A DNA stretch of 64,000 nt from a marine gamma proteobacterium HTCC2143 (GCA_000169075.1 AAVT01000010.1:1-64000); one strand, 5' to 3'; positions 38,601 to 47,462 are shown, counted from the first letter of the stretch. Translations and numbers: made by a program. Notes: generated from the sequence alone by a model not told the origin.

Positions 38601-38805
38601 TATTTGCGGCATTGGGGAAAGCTGTGGAAACTACCCAACCAACGAACAACCCTTACGTATTGTTGTTGATGACAACATTGATAATCTGAATTTTCTAGCG
38701 TCGATGGTTTCCGATATCATTGGCGGCGTAAATAATCAGTCAATCACTGACTCTGGAATTCGCCGCCAAGCAATCACTGCCAACAACAAGCGCATTAAGA
38801 AATAG
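35647..38805 (+). CDS. PKD-containing subtilisin-like (S8) protease lipoprotein
   Basis: A 1052-residue secreted protease. The lipobox is ITGC with Cys21, followed by a poly-Gly stretch. Two PKD domains (about 35-120 and 125-210, each with WDFGDG) precede a pre-peptidase C-terminal-like beta domain (about 275-365). The S8 catalytic domain covers about 500-815, with Asp525 (VDNG), His577 (WHGTH), oxyanion Asn678 (AAGNES) and Ser758 (GTSMAAPH). C-terminally there is a BACON-like beta domain (about 835-925) and a SdrD-like or carboxypeptidase-regulatory-like module (about 930-1030). The triad is complete. It should be anchored to the outer membrane and may degrade protein or particles in seawater. 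It is monocistronic and unrelated to the flagellar genes beside it. Confidence 0.9.
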   Translation: MKTAARRTFQLVSLITIITGCGGGGGGSDTPKNIAPTASYTTSIDTSIDSLTVTFDGSSSVDTDGNIREFLWDFGDGNSGTGQTSSHRYSNAGRYTTSLRVTDNGNASDTVATSVDISVVIARATLSEDPNGVSVGALAFDATASEVLGPDSAAPTIASYLWDFGDGSTAAGAIVYHTYTLGSSFPATLTVTDNAGNQDSLTLPTAFSLSGVISAASNTVVDIDINDPSRQNRNVLGSDYQTNNETYNAQPLTNPVIVNGFANEAGTGEPLSGSSNFSVDTDRYDLYSAYLLKNQFVSLRVADFDPNNRQGKDLDLHLYDSDYSLVSYSDSITEYESVVIPADGQYFVRIYSFRGISKYILNVGNQSLASGVAAFGNSAAIIPGEAIVKQTIPDAVTKLSTRTLGPSKSSLPRLQGLSHQEILRPALMQFDVTSVNTLARGSKSIATVLEEKNSAIGQTLDYIKQLRLRSDVDFAEPNYKVTAQLVPNDPYYPLQWNYPQLNLPQAWELTTGTPASGTVIVAVVDNGIVLNHQDLTDKLIGGYDFIRNTDTSQDGDGIDNDPSDPGDGSDLSPNSWHGTHVAGIIAADSNNSYGVSGISWGAQIMPVRVLGKGGGNNYDVIQGIRYAAGLSNDSGTVPPIAADVINLSLGGQGFSQSSQELFTQLHDIGVIVVAAAGNESSSSPIYPAAYNDVISVSAVDLAGDLAPYSNYGDSIDVAAPGGDASIDLNGDGYSDGVLSTLFDDVNGGDSFVYLEGTSMAAPHVAGISALMKSVYPDLTASQFDSSLQSGALSNDIGTSGKDNFYGFGLMDALKSVQQAQLLQNGLVTGTVAVTPSRVDFGSSLTSRSLTLTKVGETPPGVASITNTLPWLSIDADGSNIDGTGEYSLQVNRSSLADAAYGGTIIFTLDDMSEVSVPVSMLVQTSSDNTADAGFLFVLLLDADTFEPVYQIKVDVVDGEYLFAFDNVPYGEYIVIAGSDVDNDFIICGIGESCGNYPTNEQPLRIVVDDNIDNLNFLASMVSDIIGGVNNQSITDSGIRRQAITANNKRIKK

Positions 38806-38874
38806 TACTATTACTACCTTTGACAATGTCGCAAACTCAAGGCCTATGGTTATCCAGCATTGCACAGCCAACTC

Positions 38875-39501
38875 TCACAGGTCTAGGGATGATTGCTGGG
38901 ATTGCCAATAGACAACGTCCTCGGGGCGATCAATATCTCGTAACGTTGGTAGCAGTCTATACCTCAATTCAAGATCTTTAATTTTTTCGACAGTCTCAGT
39001 CAATACCCGATCACTTCCCCAGCTAATACCGGTAAACAAGTCTGAGTGTTCAGCCGTCAAACCAATCAAAACGTATCCACCGTCCTCCGCAGGCCCAATG
39101 ACAACATCGCATTCATCAAGCTTATCAAACGCATCGAGCAAATAGCTTCGAGTGATAAAAGGGCAGTCGGTCCCGATCAGAATAGCTTTAGGCGCAGTGG
39201 TCAGCGTTTGCTGGAAAGCATGTAACATGCGATCGCCCAAATCCTCTCCCTGTTGTTGTAAAATATCGAACTGATAACGGTGCGACAGATCACTCCACCC
39301 GTGGTGCGCGCTTCCAACCCAAAGTTCAGTAACACAGTCGCTTACCGTGGCAGCCATCAGCAAACAGCCGTTAACTAATTGGGTGTGCAAATCTACCGAC
39401 TGTTGCGGAGAATAGATTGGCTGTAAGCGAGTTTTTACGTGTCCTAAAACTGGCGCCTTAGCAAATACTAACAGACATCTATCACGACTGTTTTCAGCCA
39501 T
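38875..39501 (-). CDS. TIGR04282-type glycosyltransferase (arsenosugar-type locus)
   Basis: A 208-residue GT-A-fold nucleotidyl/glycosyl transferase of the DUF2064/TIGR04282 kind: LLVFAKAPVLGHVKTRL near the N terminus, LIGTDCPFIT and DVVIGPAEDGGYVLIGL. The start is set at the ATG at 39501 (AAGGA five bases upstream), which overlaps the previous gene's end by 8 bp. It is the third gene of a coupled arsS-GT2-GT trio. In such loci it is thought to help attach or build the sugar part of arsenosugars; the exact step is not established. Confidence 0.87.
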   Translation of the reverse strand: MAENSRDRCLLVFAKAPVLGHVKTRLQPIYSPQQSVDLHTQLVNGCLLMAATVSDCVTELWVGSAHHGWSDLSHRYQFDILQQQGEDLGDRMLHAFQQTLTTAPKAILIGTDCPFITRSYLLDAFDKLDECDVVIGPAEDGGYVLIGLTAEHSDLFTGISWGSDRVLTETVEKIKDLELRYRLLPTLRDIDRPEDVVYWQSQQSSLDL

Positions 39502-40201
39502 AGTATTCCTTGACCAATTTTTCCGGACTCGCGCCAAAAAAATAAGCGAGGCGTAATCGCCACATTAAGAACACAGTCTTCAATACGCCGTTCTGTTGCC
39601 ATTTTCGACTGGAGGTTATAACAGGGCGATCCCAGACTAATGGACCCGACAGTGGTCGTAATTTTTTGCTGATGGCGATATCTTCCATCAGTGGTATCGC
39701 AGGAAATCCACCCAATTGTTCGAAGACCGCCCTGCGAACAAAAATCATCTGATCTCCTGTGGCAACGGAGGTCAGACGCGAGCGCCAATTGATCGCTGTC
39801 TCGATCACTCGAAATACCCATCTTCGGCCACTGAGTCTAATATGACAAAATCCCCAGTGACTTGTAGTCGCAGCAAGATGATTAAGAAAAGAATTAAACC
39901 GTGAAAAAATGAAAGTATCCGCATGCAGGAACACAAGCCACTGACCGCCAGCGACCGCTGCCCCAGCATTCATTTGCGCAGAGCGACAATCACCCGATAT
40001 CAGAACACGATCTGCGAGCGGTGCAGACAGCGCGACGGTGTCATCAGCACTGCCACCATCCACCACAATAATTTCCACAGCTTCGTTTCTCAGCTCTTTA
40101 AACTGCTGCAGACAATTTTTGATCGTGAGAGATTCATTAAGCACTGGAATAATGACACTAACTAACGGCTTTTTTTCGTTTTCACAAAAACCGTCAATCA
40201 T
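39494..40201 (-). CDS. TIGR04283-type family 2 glycosyltransferase
   Basis: A 235-residue GT2 enzyme from the ATG at 40201. It has SVIIPVLNESLTIKNCL, the metal/nucleotide region VDGGSADDT, FLHADT and GDQMIFVRRAVFEQLGGFP. The C-terminal YFFGASPEKLVKEYY matches the arsenosugar-locus family. The start overlaps the arsS stop (ATGATTGA) and its stop overlaps the next gene, so the three are translationally coupled. The open frame extends 15 codons upstream inside arsS without similarity. Confidence 0.88.
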   Translation of the reverse strand: MIDGFCENEKKPLVSVIIPVLNESLTIKNCLQQFKELRNEAVEIIVVDGGSADDTVALSAPLADRVLISGDCRSAQMNAGAAVAGGQWLVFLHADTFIFSRFNSFLNHLAATTSHWGFCHIRLSGRRWVFRVIETAINWRSRLTSVATGDQMIFVRRAVFEQLGGFPAIPLMEDIAISKKLRPLSGPLVWDRPVITSSRKWQQNGVLKTVFLMWRLRLAYFFGASPEKLVKEYYG

Positions 40202-41162
40202 TAAGTGCGCCGCTACAACTACTGCCTTGGCCTGCTGTGCAACCAAAACAATGATCGCCTATCTGGACTTCATTCCCTGAGATATCCGTCTGCAGTAAAT
40301 CTGATAAATGTGTTTTCTTGCTGATGCTAGCACCCGCAACTAACGGCATGTCCAGCATTTGATTAAAATCACAGTCATAAACAAAACCCTGCCAATCAAC
40401 GCTGATTAAATTTCGGCACATGACCGTCGATAGATTGTCCACACTAAAATTGTCTTTCAGCAGATCCATATAGTTATCAAACTCGCCATGAGCCATGAGC
40501 ACACTGCCAAAGCGACTGATTGGCATATTAGTAATGGTATACAGTTGATTAAACTCGATGCCGAACTGTGACTGCAACTGCTGCTTATAATCCAACTCCA
40601 GCTGCTGCTGTGGGGGCGGAAGATCTGTGCCCATCGGGTTGAACACTAGATTTAGCGGTAAATTTTTGTCAATGCCATAACCGCAACTGTTCAGCATCTG
40701 CAATGCTTCAATACTCTCTGCGTAAACGCCCTTTCCCCGCTGTTTTTCAACGTTCTCTTCCTCATAACAAGGCAGAGAAGCCGTGATTGTTACCTGCTGT
40801 TCTACTAAAAATTGTGCCAGCGTCTCATAGCCCGGCTCCAACAATATGGTCAAATTGCAACGATCGATGACCTCAACACCTCGCTTTCTCGCCTCGCTGA
40901 CAATATAGCGAAAATGCGGGTTCATCTCGGGGGCACCCCCCGTCAAATCAAGTGAGGTAATGGTATTCTGATCTATATATTTAAGGATCAGGTCAATCGT
41001 TTCTTTGTCCATCGCCTCCGTTCGACTTGGGCCGGCGTTGACATGGCAATGCATGCAGGACAAGTTACATTTGTAGCCAAGGTTAACCTGTAAGGTTTCC
41101 AATTTTGCACGCTTAATCAACGGAAAATCTGTAGCGAGCAATAGAGGGCGACTATCCAGCAT
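40194..41162 (-). CDS. arsS: ArsS-like radical SAM protein
   Basis: A 322-residue radical-SAM enzyme from the ATG at 41162, where MLDSRPLLLATDFPLIKRAKL matches the usual ArsS start and TAGGA lies upstream. The cluster motif CNLSCMHC follows LETLQVNLGYK. HVNAGPSRTE and a Cys-rich C terminus (CFGCTAGQGSSC) are typical. ArsS is thought to transfer the deoxyadenosyl group to methylated arsenic, giving arsenosugar precursors. The partner methyltransferase ArsM is not in the window. The frame is open for 77 more codons upstream (to 41393) with two Cys and no ArsS similarity, so I exclude that part. Confidence 0.87.
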   Translation of the reverse strand: MLDSRPLLLATDFPLIKRAKLETLQVNLGYKCNLSCMHCHVNAGPSRTEAMDKETIDLILKYIDQNTITSLDLTGGAPEMNPHFRYIVSEARKRGVEVIDRCNLTILLEPGYETLAQFLVEQQVTITASLPCYEEENVEKQRGKGVYAESIEALQMLNSCGYGIDKNLPLNLVFNPMGTDLPPPQQQLELDYKQQLQSQFGIEFNQLYTITNMPISRFGSVLMAHGEFDNYMDLLKDNFSVDNLSTVMCRNLISVDWQGFVYDCDFNQMLDMPLVAGASISKKTHLSDLLQTDISGNEVQIGDHCFGCTAGQGSSCSGALND

Positions 41163-41393
41163 GATCGGTGTCCTAATAAATTCAAATTGTTGATGAGCGA
41201 AATTCGACCACAGAAGCCTATCTGTTCCTGTCGAAAAGCAGTATATAGTATGCGACTTGTCGGGGAAAAGCCGTATTTGGCTGCGGTCTACCTGACCTAC
41301 GTCGTGGTTCAAGTTATTGGGGCAGCCAGCACTATGGCAAAAACCTCGAATTGCTGAAATATCGACCACTAGGTCCAGATTATTTAGTTTCAC

Positions 41394-41925
41394 TGACTGT
41401 CAATTATTCAAATCACACTACCTCGCCGCTCTAGACGACGCCGCATGATGCATAGGGCTTACAGCGTGGGCCTTTTTCAGCGTCCATTAGATACTGACGA
41501 GTACCCAGCGAGGGAGCCTGTTAATATCTTTTCAATTGAACCAAAGTGGTTGACCCCCGGGGAATACCATTCAGACGGAAAGCCGGCGATATCTTTCGCC
41601 GGTTGGCAACAGTATTGACAGAATCAATTGCGGCCATCGTTTAATCATCGCAGGCTTTACCCTTTTGCGTAAAGCCTGCACACTCACGATAAATTATCGT
41701 AAGAGTAGCCGCGAAGATTTATTTGAATAATCATTTATACTCCGTAGGCTTACTGATAACCGGGCGCTAGCGAAGACGTCATTCGGCGCCATCAATTCAC
41801 CGAAGCCGTTCTATCTGGCTCGAGTGTTAACGGTTCTATTAAGGGCAATACAGCAGTATCAGGCTACGTTACTTTGTCACCAATACCGTTTTTGTAGCAT
41901 CGATATTTGCTAAAAAACCGCAGGA
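41394..41925. other. Intergenic region with two strong hairpins
   Basis: Spacer between arsS and the divergent isomerase gene. It holds CCGGCGA/TCGCCGG (41583-41602, 6-base loop) and GCAGGCTTTAC/GTAAAGCCTGC (41650-41679, 8-base loop, 11 perfect pairs). Neither has a U-tract. They may be parts of a small RNA, a leader structure or operators. There is no ORF worth calling. Confidence 0.45.
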
Positions 41926-41982
41926 ATGTTCCTTCGATTCGATATCGGCTATTTTTTTCATTCTTTAACCGCGAGGGCTAAC

Positions 41983-42756
41983 GTGCCACGATTTAGCGCA
42001 AACTTATCCATGTTGTTCAAAGAACATCATTTTTTGGATCGCTTTAATGACGCCCGCAAAGCGGGGTTTGAAGGCGTAGAGTATGTCTCGCCGTACGAAT
42101 TTTCAGTGCCAGATATTAAACAACGTTTAGATGACAACGATTTAAAACAGGTGCTCTTCAATCTCCCCCTCGGTAATTGGGCCAACGGCGAACGCGGTAT
42201 CGGTTGCCACCCCGGCCGGATTAGCGAATATAGAGACGGCGTTGATAAAGCCATTGAGTACGCCCTCGCGCTTGACTGCAAACAGTGCAACGCATTAGCC
42301 GGTATTGTCCCCGATGACGTCAGTTATCAACAAGCGCACGAAACGCTCATTGCCAACCTTTCTTATGCCGCAGAAAAATTTGCAGCAGCTAAACTCAACC
42401 TGCTAACAGAGGCCATAAATACGTATGACATGCCCGGGTTTTTTCTCAATACAACAGCACAGGCGCTGTCGATCATTGACGAGGTCAACAAGCCCAATCT
42501 CTACTATCAGTATGACATCTATCATATGCAACGTATGGAGGGAGAACTCGCTTCGACTATTAAAATGAACCTACCACGAATTGGGCACTTTCAATTGGCA
42601 GACAACCCGGGCCGTCATGAACCCGGCAGTGGCGAAATCAATTATCACTTCTTACTCAATTTTATTGAAAAAAACGGCTATAAGGGCTGGATTGGTGCTG
42701 AATATAATCCGCTAACAACCACGCTTGAAGGACTAAGCTGGATGTCAAAATACTGA
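41983..42756 (+). CDS. hyi: Hydroxypyruvate isomerase
   Basis: A 257-residue xylose-isomerase-like TIM barrel. The start is GTG at 41983 (GCGAGGG eight bases upstream), giving the family N terminus PRFSANLSMLF; the open frame upstream to 41926 is not homologous. It has GFEGVEYVSPYE, FNLPLGNWANGERG, a metal-site Glu in LLTEAIN, YDIYHMQRMEGEL, HFQLADNPGRHEPGSGEINY and GAEYNP. It interconverts hydroxypyruvate and tartronate semialdehyde in glyoxylate metabolism. No gcl or glxR lies nearby, so this is an isolated gene. Confidence 0.9.
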   Translation: MPRFSANLSMLFKEHHFLDRFNDARKAGFEGVEYVSPYEFSVPDIKQRLDDNDLKQVLFNLPLGNWANGERGIGCHPGRISEYRDGVDKAIEYALALDCKQCNALAGIVPDDVSYQQAHETLIANLSYAAEKFAAAKLNLLTEAINTYDMPGFFLNTTAQALSIIDEVNKPNLYYQYDIYHMQRMEGELASTIKMNLPRIGHFQLADNPGRHEPGSGEINYHFLLNFIEKNGYKGWIGAEYNPLTTTLEGLSWMSKY

Positions 42757-43018
42757 GCGAATACTCGCGGTGACATTATCTTTAGCCACTTTCGGCCCGC
42801 GCAGTTAATGGTGGTGATTTTCATTCATCACGCTATCGGTAAGCAAGTTCCCGGCATCAATAGGCCTACAGCACTGCCATCAACACCTCTGTTTGATCTT
42901 TTTTTGACTTAGATCGTCAATTGACTCACTTTTTTTTGTGTCGATTGATAAACAATTATCCGAAAGATACACTCGAGAAAATTGGATATTGAGCCGACTA
43001 AAAAAGGGAGAGTAAGGT

Positions 43019-43453
43019 ATGTCTATACTGGTGGTGGTTGCTGATGCGAGTAGAGCACGTTTTTTTTCGGCCGCTAATAAAACTGCGTCACTCAGCGAAA
43101 CAAATGATCTAATTAACACCGCCAGTCGTCTTCGAGATCAACAACTCATTGCTGATAACCATGGATCAGGCGTTGATTCAGTCGGCCACGGCAAACATAC
43201 TATGGGTCATGAGACCGACGCCCATCAACATCAAGCTTCTCAGTTTTCCCGCGATCTAACGAATGAAATTGAAAGACTAAAAAGCGCGGGAACACTCGGC
43301 CGAATTTATATCATTGCTCCTCCAGCATTTCTCGGTCTTATGCGGGCTGACTTATCGCCAGCCTCTGCCGAATTAGTCGCAGGCACTATTAACAAAGACC
43401 TAGTTAATCATAGCGCTGTCGATATTCGCCATCACTTACCACAACTTTTATAA
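43019..43453 (+). CDS. Host-attachment-protein family (baeRF-like) protein
   Basis: A 144-residue protein with LVVVADASRARFFSA at the N terminus, a variable His-rich middle and IYIIAPPAFLGLMRADLSPAS towards the C terminus, the pattern of the host attachment protein family (eRF1-like fold). The name comes from Agrobacterium work; the biochemical role is unknown. A strong ribosome site (GGGAGAGTAAGGT) precedes the ATG. It is 9 bp from the Lon-like gene and probably forms a three-gene operon with it and the Usp-like gene. Confidence 0.8.
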   Translation: MSILVVVADASRARFFSAANKTASLSETNDLINTASRLRDQQLIADNHGSGVDSVGHGKHTMGHETDAHQHQASQFSRDLTNEIERLKSAGTLGRIYIIAPPAFLGLMRADLSPASAELVAGTINKDLVNHSAVDIRHHLPQLL

Positions 43454-43462
43454 AGCTGCTCA

Positions 43463-45883
43463 ATGAAAGATACCTTAACGCCAAGTGCGCTTTATCAACA
43501 TTGTGATTTAACTCAGTTAGTTTTTGAGACAACGGATGACTTGAAGCCGCTCAATGTGCCATTAGGTCAACAACGTGCCCTTGAAGCGATTGAGTTCGGA
43601 ATTGATATTGAGCATGAAGGTTACAACCTATTTGTATTCGGAGGCTCAGGCCTGGGCAAACACCAACTTGTTCAGCAGATTGTTGCTGAACGAGCCGCCT
43701 CTGAGGCAACGCGTTCAGACTGGTGTTATATCAACAATTTTGACGACGCGCAAAAACCTAAAGTATTACAACTACCGGTGGGTATGGGACAAAAGTTTCG
43801 CAAGGATATGGAGGCGCTGACGGAGGATCTATTGACCTCACTACCATCGTCTTTTCAGAGTGAGGAATACCGTAATCGCCGCCAGGAGATCGAGGGAGAT
43901 TTCCAGGAGCGTCAGGAACAAGCCTTTAAACAGTTAGACAAGGATGCTGAGGAACGGGGAATCGCTATCAAACGAACTCCGACAGGGTATACCCTTGGCC
44001 CCGTCATTGATGGACAACTATTTGGCCCAGAAGAATTCAAAAAGCTACCGACTGAAGAACAGGAGCGGTTGGAAAAACTCATCGCTGATATCCAAATAGA
44101 ACTGCAGGACATCATCCGCGACATGCCATTACTGCAGCGAGAACATCATCAGCGCATAAAGGCACTTAACCAAGAAATCACCCAACATACGGTTGAACAA
44201 TTAATTGCCTGGATCGAAAATGCCTACCGCGATAACACTGAGATCAGTAATTATCTCGCGGCTGCCAAAAAGCACGCCATCGAAAATGTTGATTTTTTTC
44301 TCCCCAACCCAACTACTCCTGACGTTGAAGACGCCGGCAATCGGGTGGCCGAGTTTCACGAATATCGGGTCAATGTCATTGTCGATAATACCGATACAGT
44401 GGGTGCGCCAGTTATTTATGAAGATAATCCGACCTATCAGAATCTGATTGGTAGAGTAGAATATGTGTCGCAGATGGGAACCTTACTGACCGACTTCACG
44501 CTGATCAAATCTGGTGCTTTATTGCGCGCTAACGGTGGCTATCTCATTCTAGACGCGGAGAAAGTATTAACTCATGCGTTTGCGTGGGAGGGTTTAAAAC
44601 GTGTCCTAAAAGCGCAACAGATAAAAATCGAATCACTGGAGGAAATGCTAAGTCTTGCCAGTACACTGTCTTTAGAACCAGAATCGATACCGATCAATAT
44701 CAAGGTGATTCTTACAGGGGAGCCGACGCTTTATTATTTATTGAAAGAGTACGATCGAGAGTTTAGTCAATTATTTAAAGTGGCGGCTGACTTTTCACAA
44801 GTTACCGATAGAAATACTGATAGCGTAAGACTGTATGCGCGCCTGATAGCGGCTTTACAAAGGCGCAACGCTACCCGGGCATTGGACAGAGAGAGCGTTG
44901 GTCGAATTATTGAACATGCGTCACGCGCAGCAGACGACCGGGAAAAACTGTCGCTGCATGTAGAGAGTTTAACAGATCTACTCCATGAAGCGGATTACTG
45001 GGCAGGGAAAAGTAAGCGCGGTATTATTCGCTTGGAGGATGTTGAAAAATCGATAGAAAAACGACGCTATCGGCAAGATAAATACCGGGAGCTAATGCAA
45101 GAACAAATTGTTCGTGATATCAAGTTCATAGACACCGATGGTGAGACGATAGCACAAGTAAATGCTCTCTCTGTCATGCAGGTTGGTGATTATTCTTTTG
45201 GTCAACCCTCTCGTATTACGGCCACCGCCAGATTGGGCCAAAGTGGCGTTGTTGATATCGAACGTGAGGTCAAACTTGGCGGTCACCTTCACTCTAAAGG
45301 TGTGATGATTTTATCATCGTATTTGGCTAGCTGCTTCGCACCTGACCAACCCCTACCGCTTTCTGCCAGCCTAGTATTCGAGCAATCTTACGGGATGGTA
45401 GATGGCGATAGTGCGTCAGCGGCAGAACTGTGCGTGCTACTGTCTGCATTGGGCCATATACCGCTAAAGCAATCACTGGCAGTCACCGGCTCGATCAATC
45501 AGCGGGGAGAAATCCAAGCCATTGGGGGCGTTAATGAAAAGATAGAGGGGTTTTTCGATATTTGTCATGCCCGGGGCCTCAATGGACAGCAAGGCGTCAT
45601 CATCCCAACCGCCAACAAGGTGCACCTAATGCTCAACAAGGATGTTCGGCAGGCGGTAACGGAGCATCGTTTTTCTATTTACACCGCAGATCACGTCAAT
45701 GATGTTATTGAATTACTAACAGGGCAGTCCATCGGCGTCGCCGAGCCCACCGGCGACTTCCCTGAAAACTCGATTAATCGGCGAGTCTGTGACCGTATTA
45801 ATCAATTACAAACGTTGCATCAGCAGTATGGCAATCACACTGATGACAAAAAATCCGGTACTGATGGAACTCAAGCGATATGA
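43463..45883 (+). CDS. Lon-like ATP-dependent protease (AAA_32 type)
   Basis: An 806-residue LonB-like protease of the bacterial AAA_32 group. An N-terminal ATPase part has Walker A GGSGLGKH (60-67), where the final S/T is replaced by His, and a coiled-coil insertion (about 130-270). The second half of the AAA+ module has GGYLILDAE and ILTGEPTLYYLL. The C-terminal Lon proteolytic domain (about 560-770) has catalytic Ser650 (DGDSASAAE) and Lys693 (NEKIEG). It lacks the Lon N domain and is soluble. It is cotranscribed between the host-attachment-like and Usp-like genes; its stop overlaps the latter's start (ATGA). Likely stress proteolysis; substrates unknown. Confidence 0.88.
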   Translation: MKDTLTPSALYQHCDLTQLVFETTDDLKPLNVPLGQQRALEAIEFGIDIEHEGYNLFVFGGSGLGKHQLVQQIVAERAASEATRSDWCYINNFDDAQKPKVLQLPVGMGQKFRKDMEALTEDLLTSLPSSFQSEEYRNRRQEIEGDFQERQEQAFKQLDKDAEERGIAIKRTPTGYTLGPVIDGQLFGPEEFKKLPTEEQERLEKLIADIQIELQDIIRDMPLLQREHHQRIKALNQEITQHTVEQLIAWIENAYRDNTEISNYLAAAKKHAIENVDFFLPNPTTPDVEDAGNRVAEFHEYRVNVIVDNTDTVGAPVIYEDNPTYQNLIGRVEYVSQMGTLLTDFTLIKSGALLRANGGYLILDAEKVLTHAFAWEGLKRVLKAQQIKIESLEEMLSLASTLSLEPESIPINIKVILTGEPTLYYLLKEYDREFSQLFKVAADFSQVTDRNTDSVRLYARLIAALQRRNATRALDRESVGRIIEHASRAADDREKLSLHVESLTDLLHEADYWAGKSKRGIIRLEDVEKSIEKRRYRQDKYRELMQEQIVRDIKFIDTDGETIAQVNALSVMQVGDYSFGQPSRITATARLGQSGVVDIEREVKLGGHLHSKGVMILSSYLASCFAPDQPLPLSASLVFEQSYGMVDGDSASAAELCVLLSALGHIPLKQSLAVTGSINQRGEIQAIGGVNEKIEGFFDICHARGLNGQQGVIIPTANKVHLMLNKDVRQAVTEHRFSIYTADHVNDVIELLTGQSIGVAEPTGDFPENSINRRVCDRINQLQTLHQQYGNHTDDKKSGTDGTQAI

Positions 45884-46641
45884 TCTCCGATGCGCCCACC
45901 ACCCTATCTGAATTGGTGGTGTTAACAGTTGACTCGGAGAGCTACACCCCAACTACCGTCGATCTGGCCATTGATATGGCAGCTTCTTTGAAAACCCGAC
46001 TACAGGCATTATTCATTGAAGATGAAGAGCTTCTTCGGGCTGCAGACCTACCCTTCACTCGAGAGATAGCGTTCCCATCAGCAATGGCTCGAGTAACAGA
46101 TGCAAATATTATGCAGCGATCAGTACAAACGATCGCCACTCAGTTTAAACAGTACCTCGGAACGCGTGCGCAGGCATCAAAAGTACCTTGGAGCTATGAC
46201 TATATTCGCGGTTGCAGTCGGGACGTTGGTCTGGTCGGCAAACCCGACGTAGTTTATACCATCGTAAGCCAGGCTATCTATCATAGACCCAGGTATCAAT
46301 ATCGCCGTCACTCACGAAAACTTTTGATGATAGAGAATCATTCTCCACATTTATATAAAGCGCTAGAGCTTATCGTTCGTAGCTTTAGAAATGATCCAAT
46401 AGAAGTCCTGTGGATAAAAAATGACAGTGCAACTACCGAACCCGATGTGGTTAAACAGTATCCAGCGCTGTCGGGAAAAAATAATTTGACTACGGTGCAA
46501 CTGGAACACTCCCAACTACAGCAAGTAGTCGCTGATCGAAACATGACATTTGACTATGCAATTATGTCCCGCAATGAATCAGCGGATAGTTTGAATGAGA
46601 TTTTCAAACAATTACGCTGCCCTATAATTTTGGTTTCCTGA
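45880..46641 (+). CDS. Universal-stress-protein-like protein
   Basis: A 253-residue protein. The N-terminal Usp-like fold (VVLTVDSESYTPTTVDLAIDMAASLKTRLQALFIEDEELL) is followed by a divergent second half ending RCPIILVS, which is how Usp domains end. The ATP-binding GxxGxG motif is not obvious, so it may not bind ATP. It starts inside the stop of the Lon-like gene, implying coupled synthesis. The role is unknown; context suggests stress response. Confidence 0.65.
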   Translation: MISDAPTTLSELVVLTVDSESYTPTTVDLAIDMAASLKTRLQALFIEDEELLRAADLPFTREIAFPSAMARVTDANIMQRSVQTIATQFKQYLGTRAQASKVPWSYDYIRGCSRDVGLVGKPDVVYTIVSQAIYHRPRYQYRRHSRKLLMIENHSPHLYKALELIVRSFRNDPIEVLWIKNDSATTEPDVVKQYPALSGKNNLTTVQLEHSQLQQVVADRNMTFDYAIMSRNESADSLNEIFKQLRCPIILVS

Positions 46642-46805
46642 AGTCCTATCGATTGTCCTACACGGCTTTGCATGCCGATACGAGAATAGGAACTGAAAAA
46701 ATCGGCTACAACTGGCGAGATTTTTAGCCCAAAAAGCGTTAAAATACAGCTCTGTAGGACGCATCATACCTTTACCTCTTTCACAGAACACTCTCTGGTC
46801 TTTTT

Positions 46806-47462
46806 ATGAAAATTGTTGTTATCTATTCCGGTGGCATAGACTCCTTCACCATCCTCAACAAAGCACTGCAGGAAGGTCACGATGTATTGGCCATTTCCTT
46901 CAACTATGGCCAGCGGCACAATAAGGAATTGGACTATGCCGCGCGGGCCTGTAAAGAGCTTGGCATTGTTCATAAGTTGGTTGATATCAGCGCCATGCAA
47001 ACTTTAATGTCAAATTCCTCTCTAATGGCTAAAAGTGACGTCATTATTCCGGAAGGTCACTACGAAGCTGAAAACATGAAGTCAACAGTTGTTCCGAACC
47101 GTAATATGATTCTGATTTCCCTGGCTATCGGTTATGCCGTTAACGAAGGTGCTTCAGAGGTTTGGTATGGTGCCCACGCTGGTGACCATACTATTTATCC
47201 TGACTGCCGGCCGGAATTTGTTGAGGCGATGTCCAAGGCATCACTGCTCGCTAACTTTGAACCTATAGCCGTGGTCGCTCCCTATTTGAACACTGATAAG
47301 ATAGCTATTGTCAAAGAAGGCTTAGCGATGGGCCTAGACTATGGAAAGACCTGGACTTGCTATAACGGCCGCGAGAAGGCCTGTGGGAAGTGTGGCTCCT
47401 GCGTCGAGCGGCTGGAGGCGTTTGCAGAAAATGGTGTGACGGACACACTGTCTTATGAATAA
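46806..47462 (+). CDS. queC: QueC 7-cyano-7-deazaguanine synthase
   Basis: A 218-residue PP-loop ATPase. The ATP motif SGGIDS is at 8-13, [11 protein letters not shown] follows, then [12 protein letters not shown] and [17 protein letters not shown]. The zinc site is Cys185, Cys193, Cys196 and Cys199 (CGKCGSC). It converts 7-carboxy-7-deazaguanine to preQ0 on the queuosine tRNA pathway. In most families the loop reads SGGxDS, as here. It is a single gene; other que genes are outside the window. Confidence 0.95.
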   Translation: MKIVVIYSGGIDSFTILNKALQEGHDVLAISFNYGQRHNKELDYAARACKELGIVHKLVDISAMQTLMSNSSLMAKSDVIIPEGHYEAENMKSTVVPNRNMILISLAIGYAVNEGASEVWYGAHAGDHTIYPDCRPEFVEAMSKASLLANFEPIAVVAPYLNTDKIAIVKEGLAMGLDYGKTWTCYNGREKACGKCGSCVERLEAFAENGVTDTLSYE

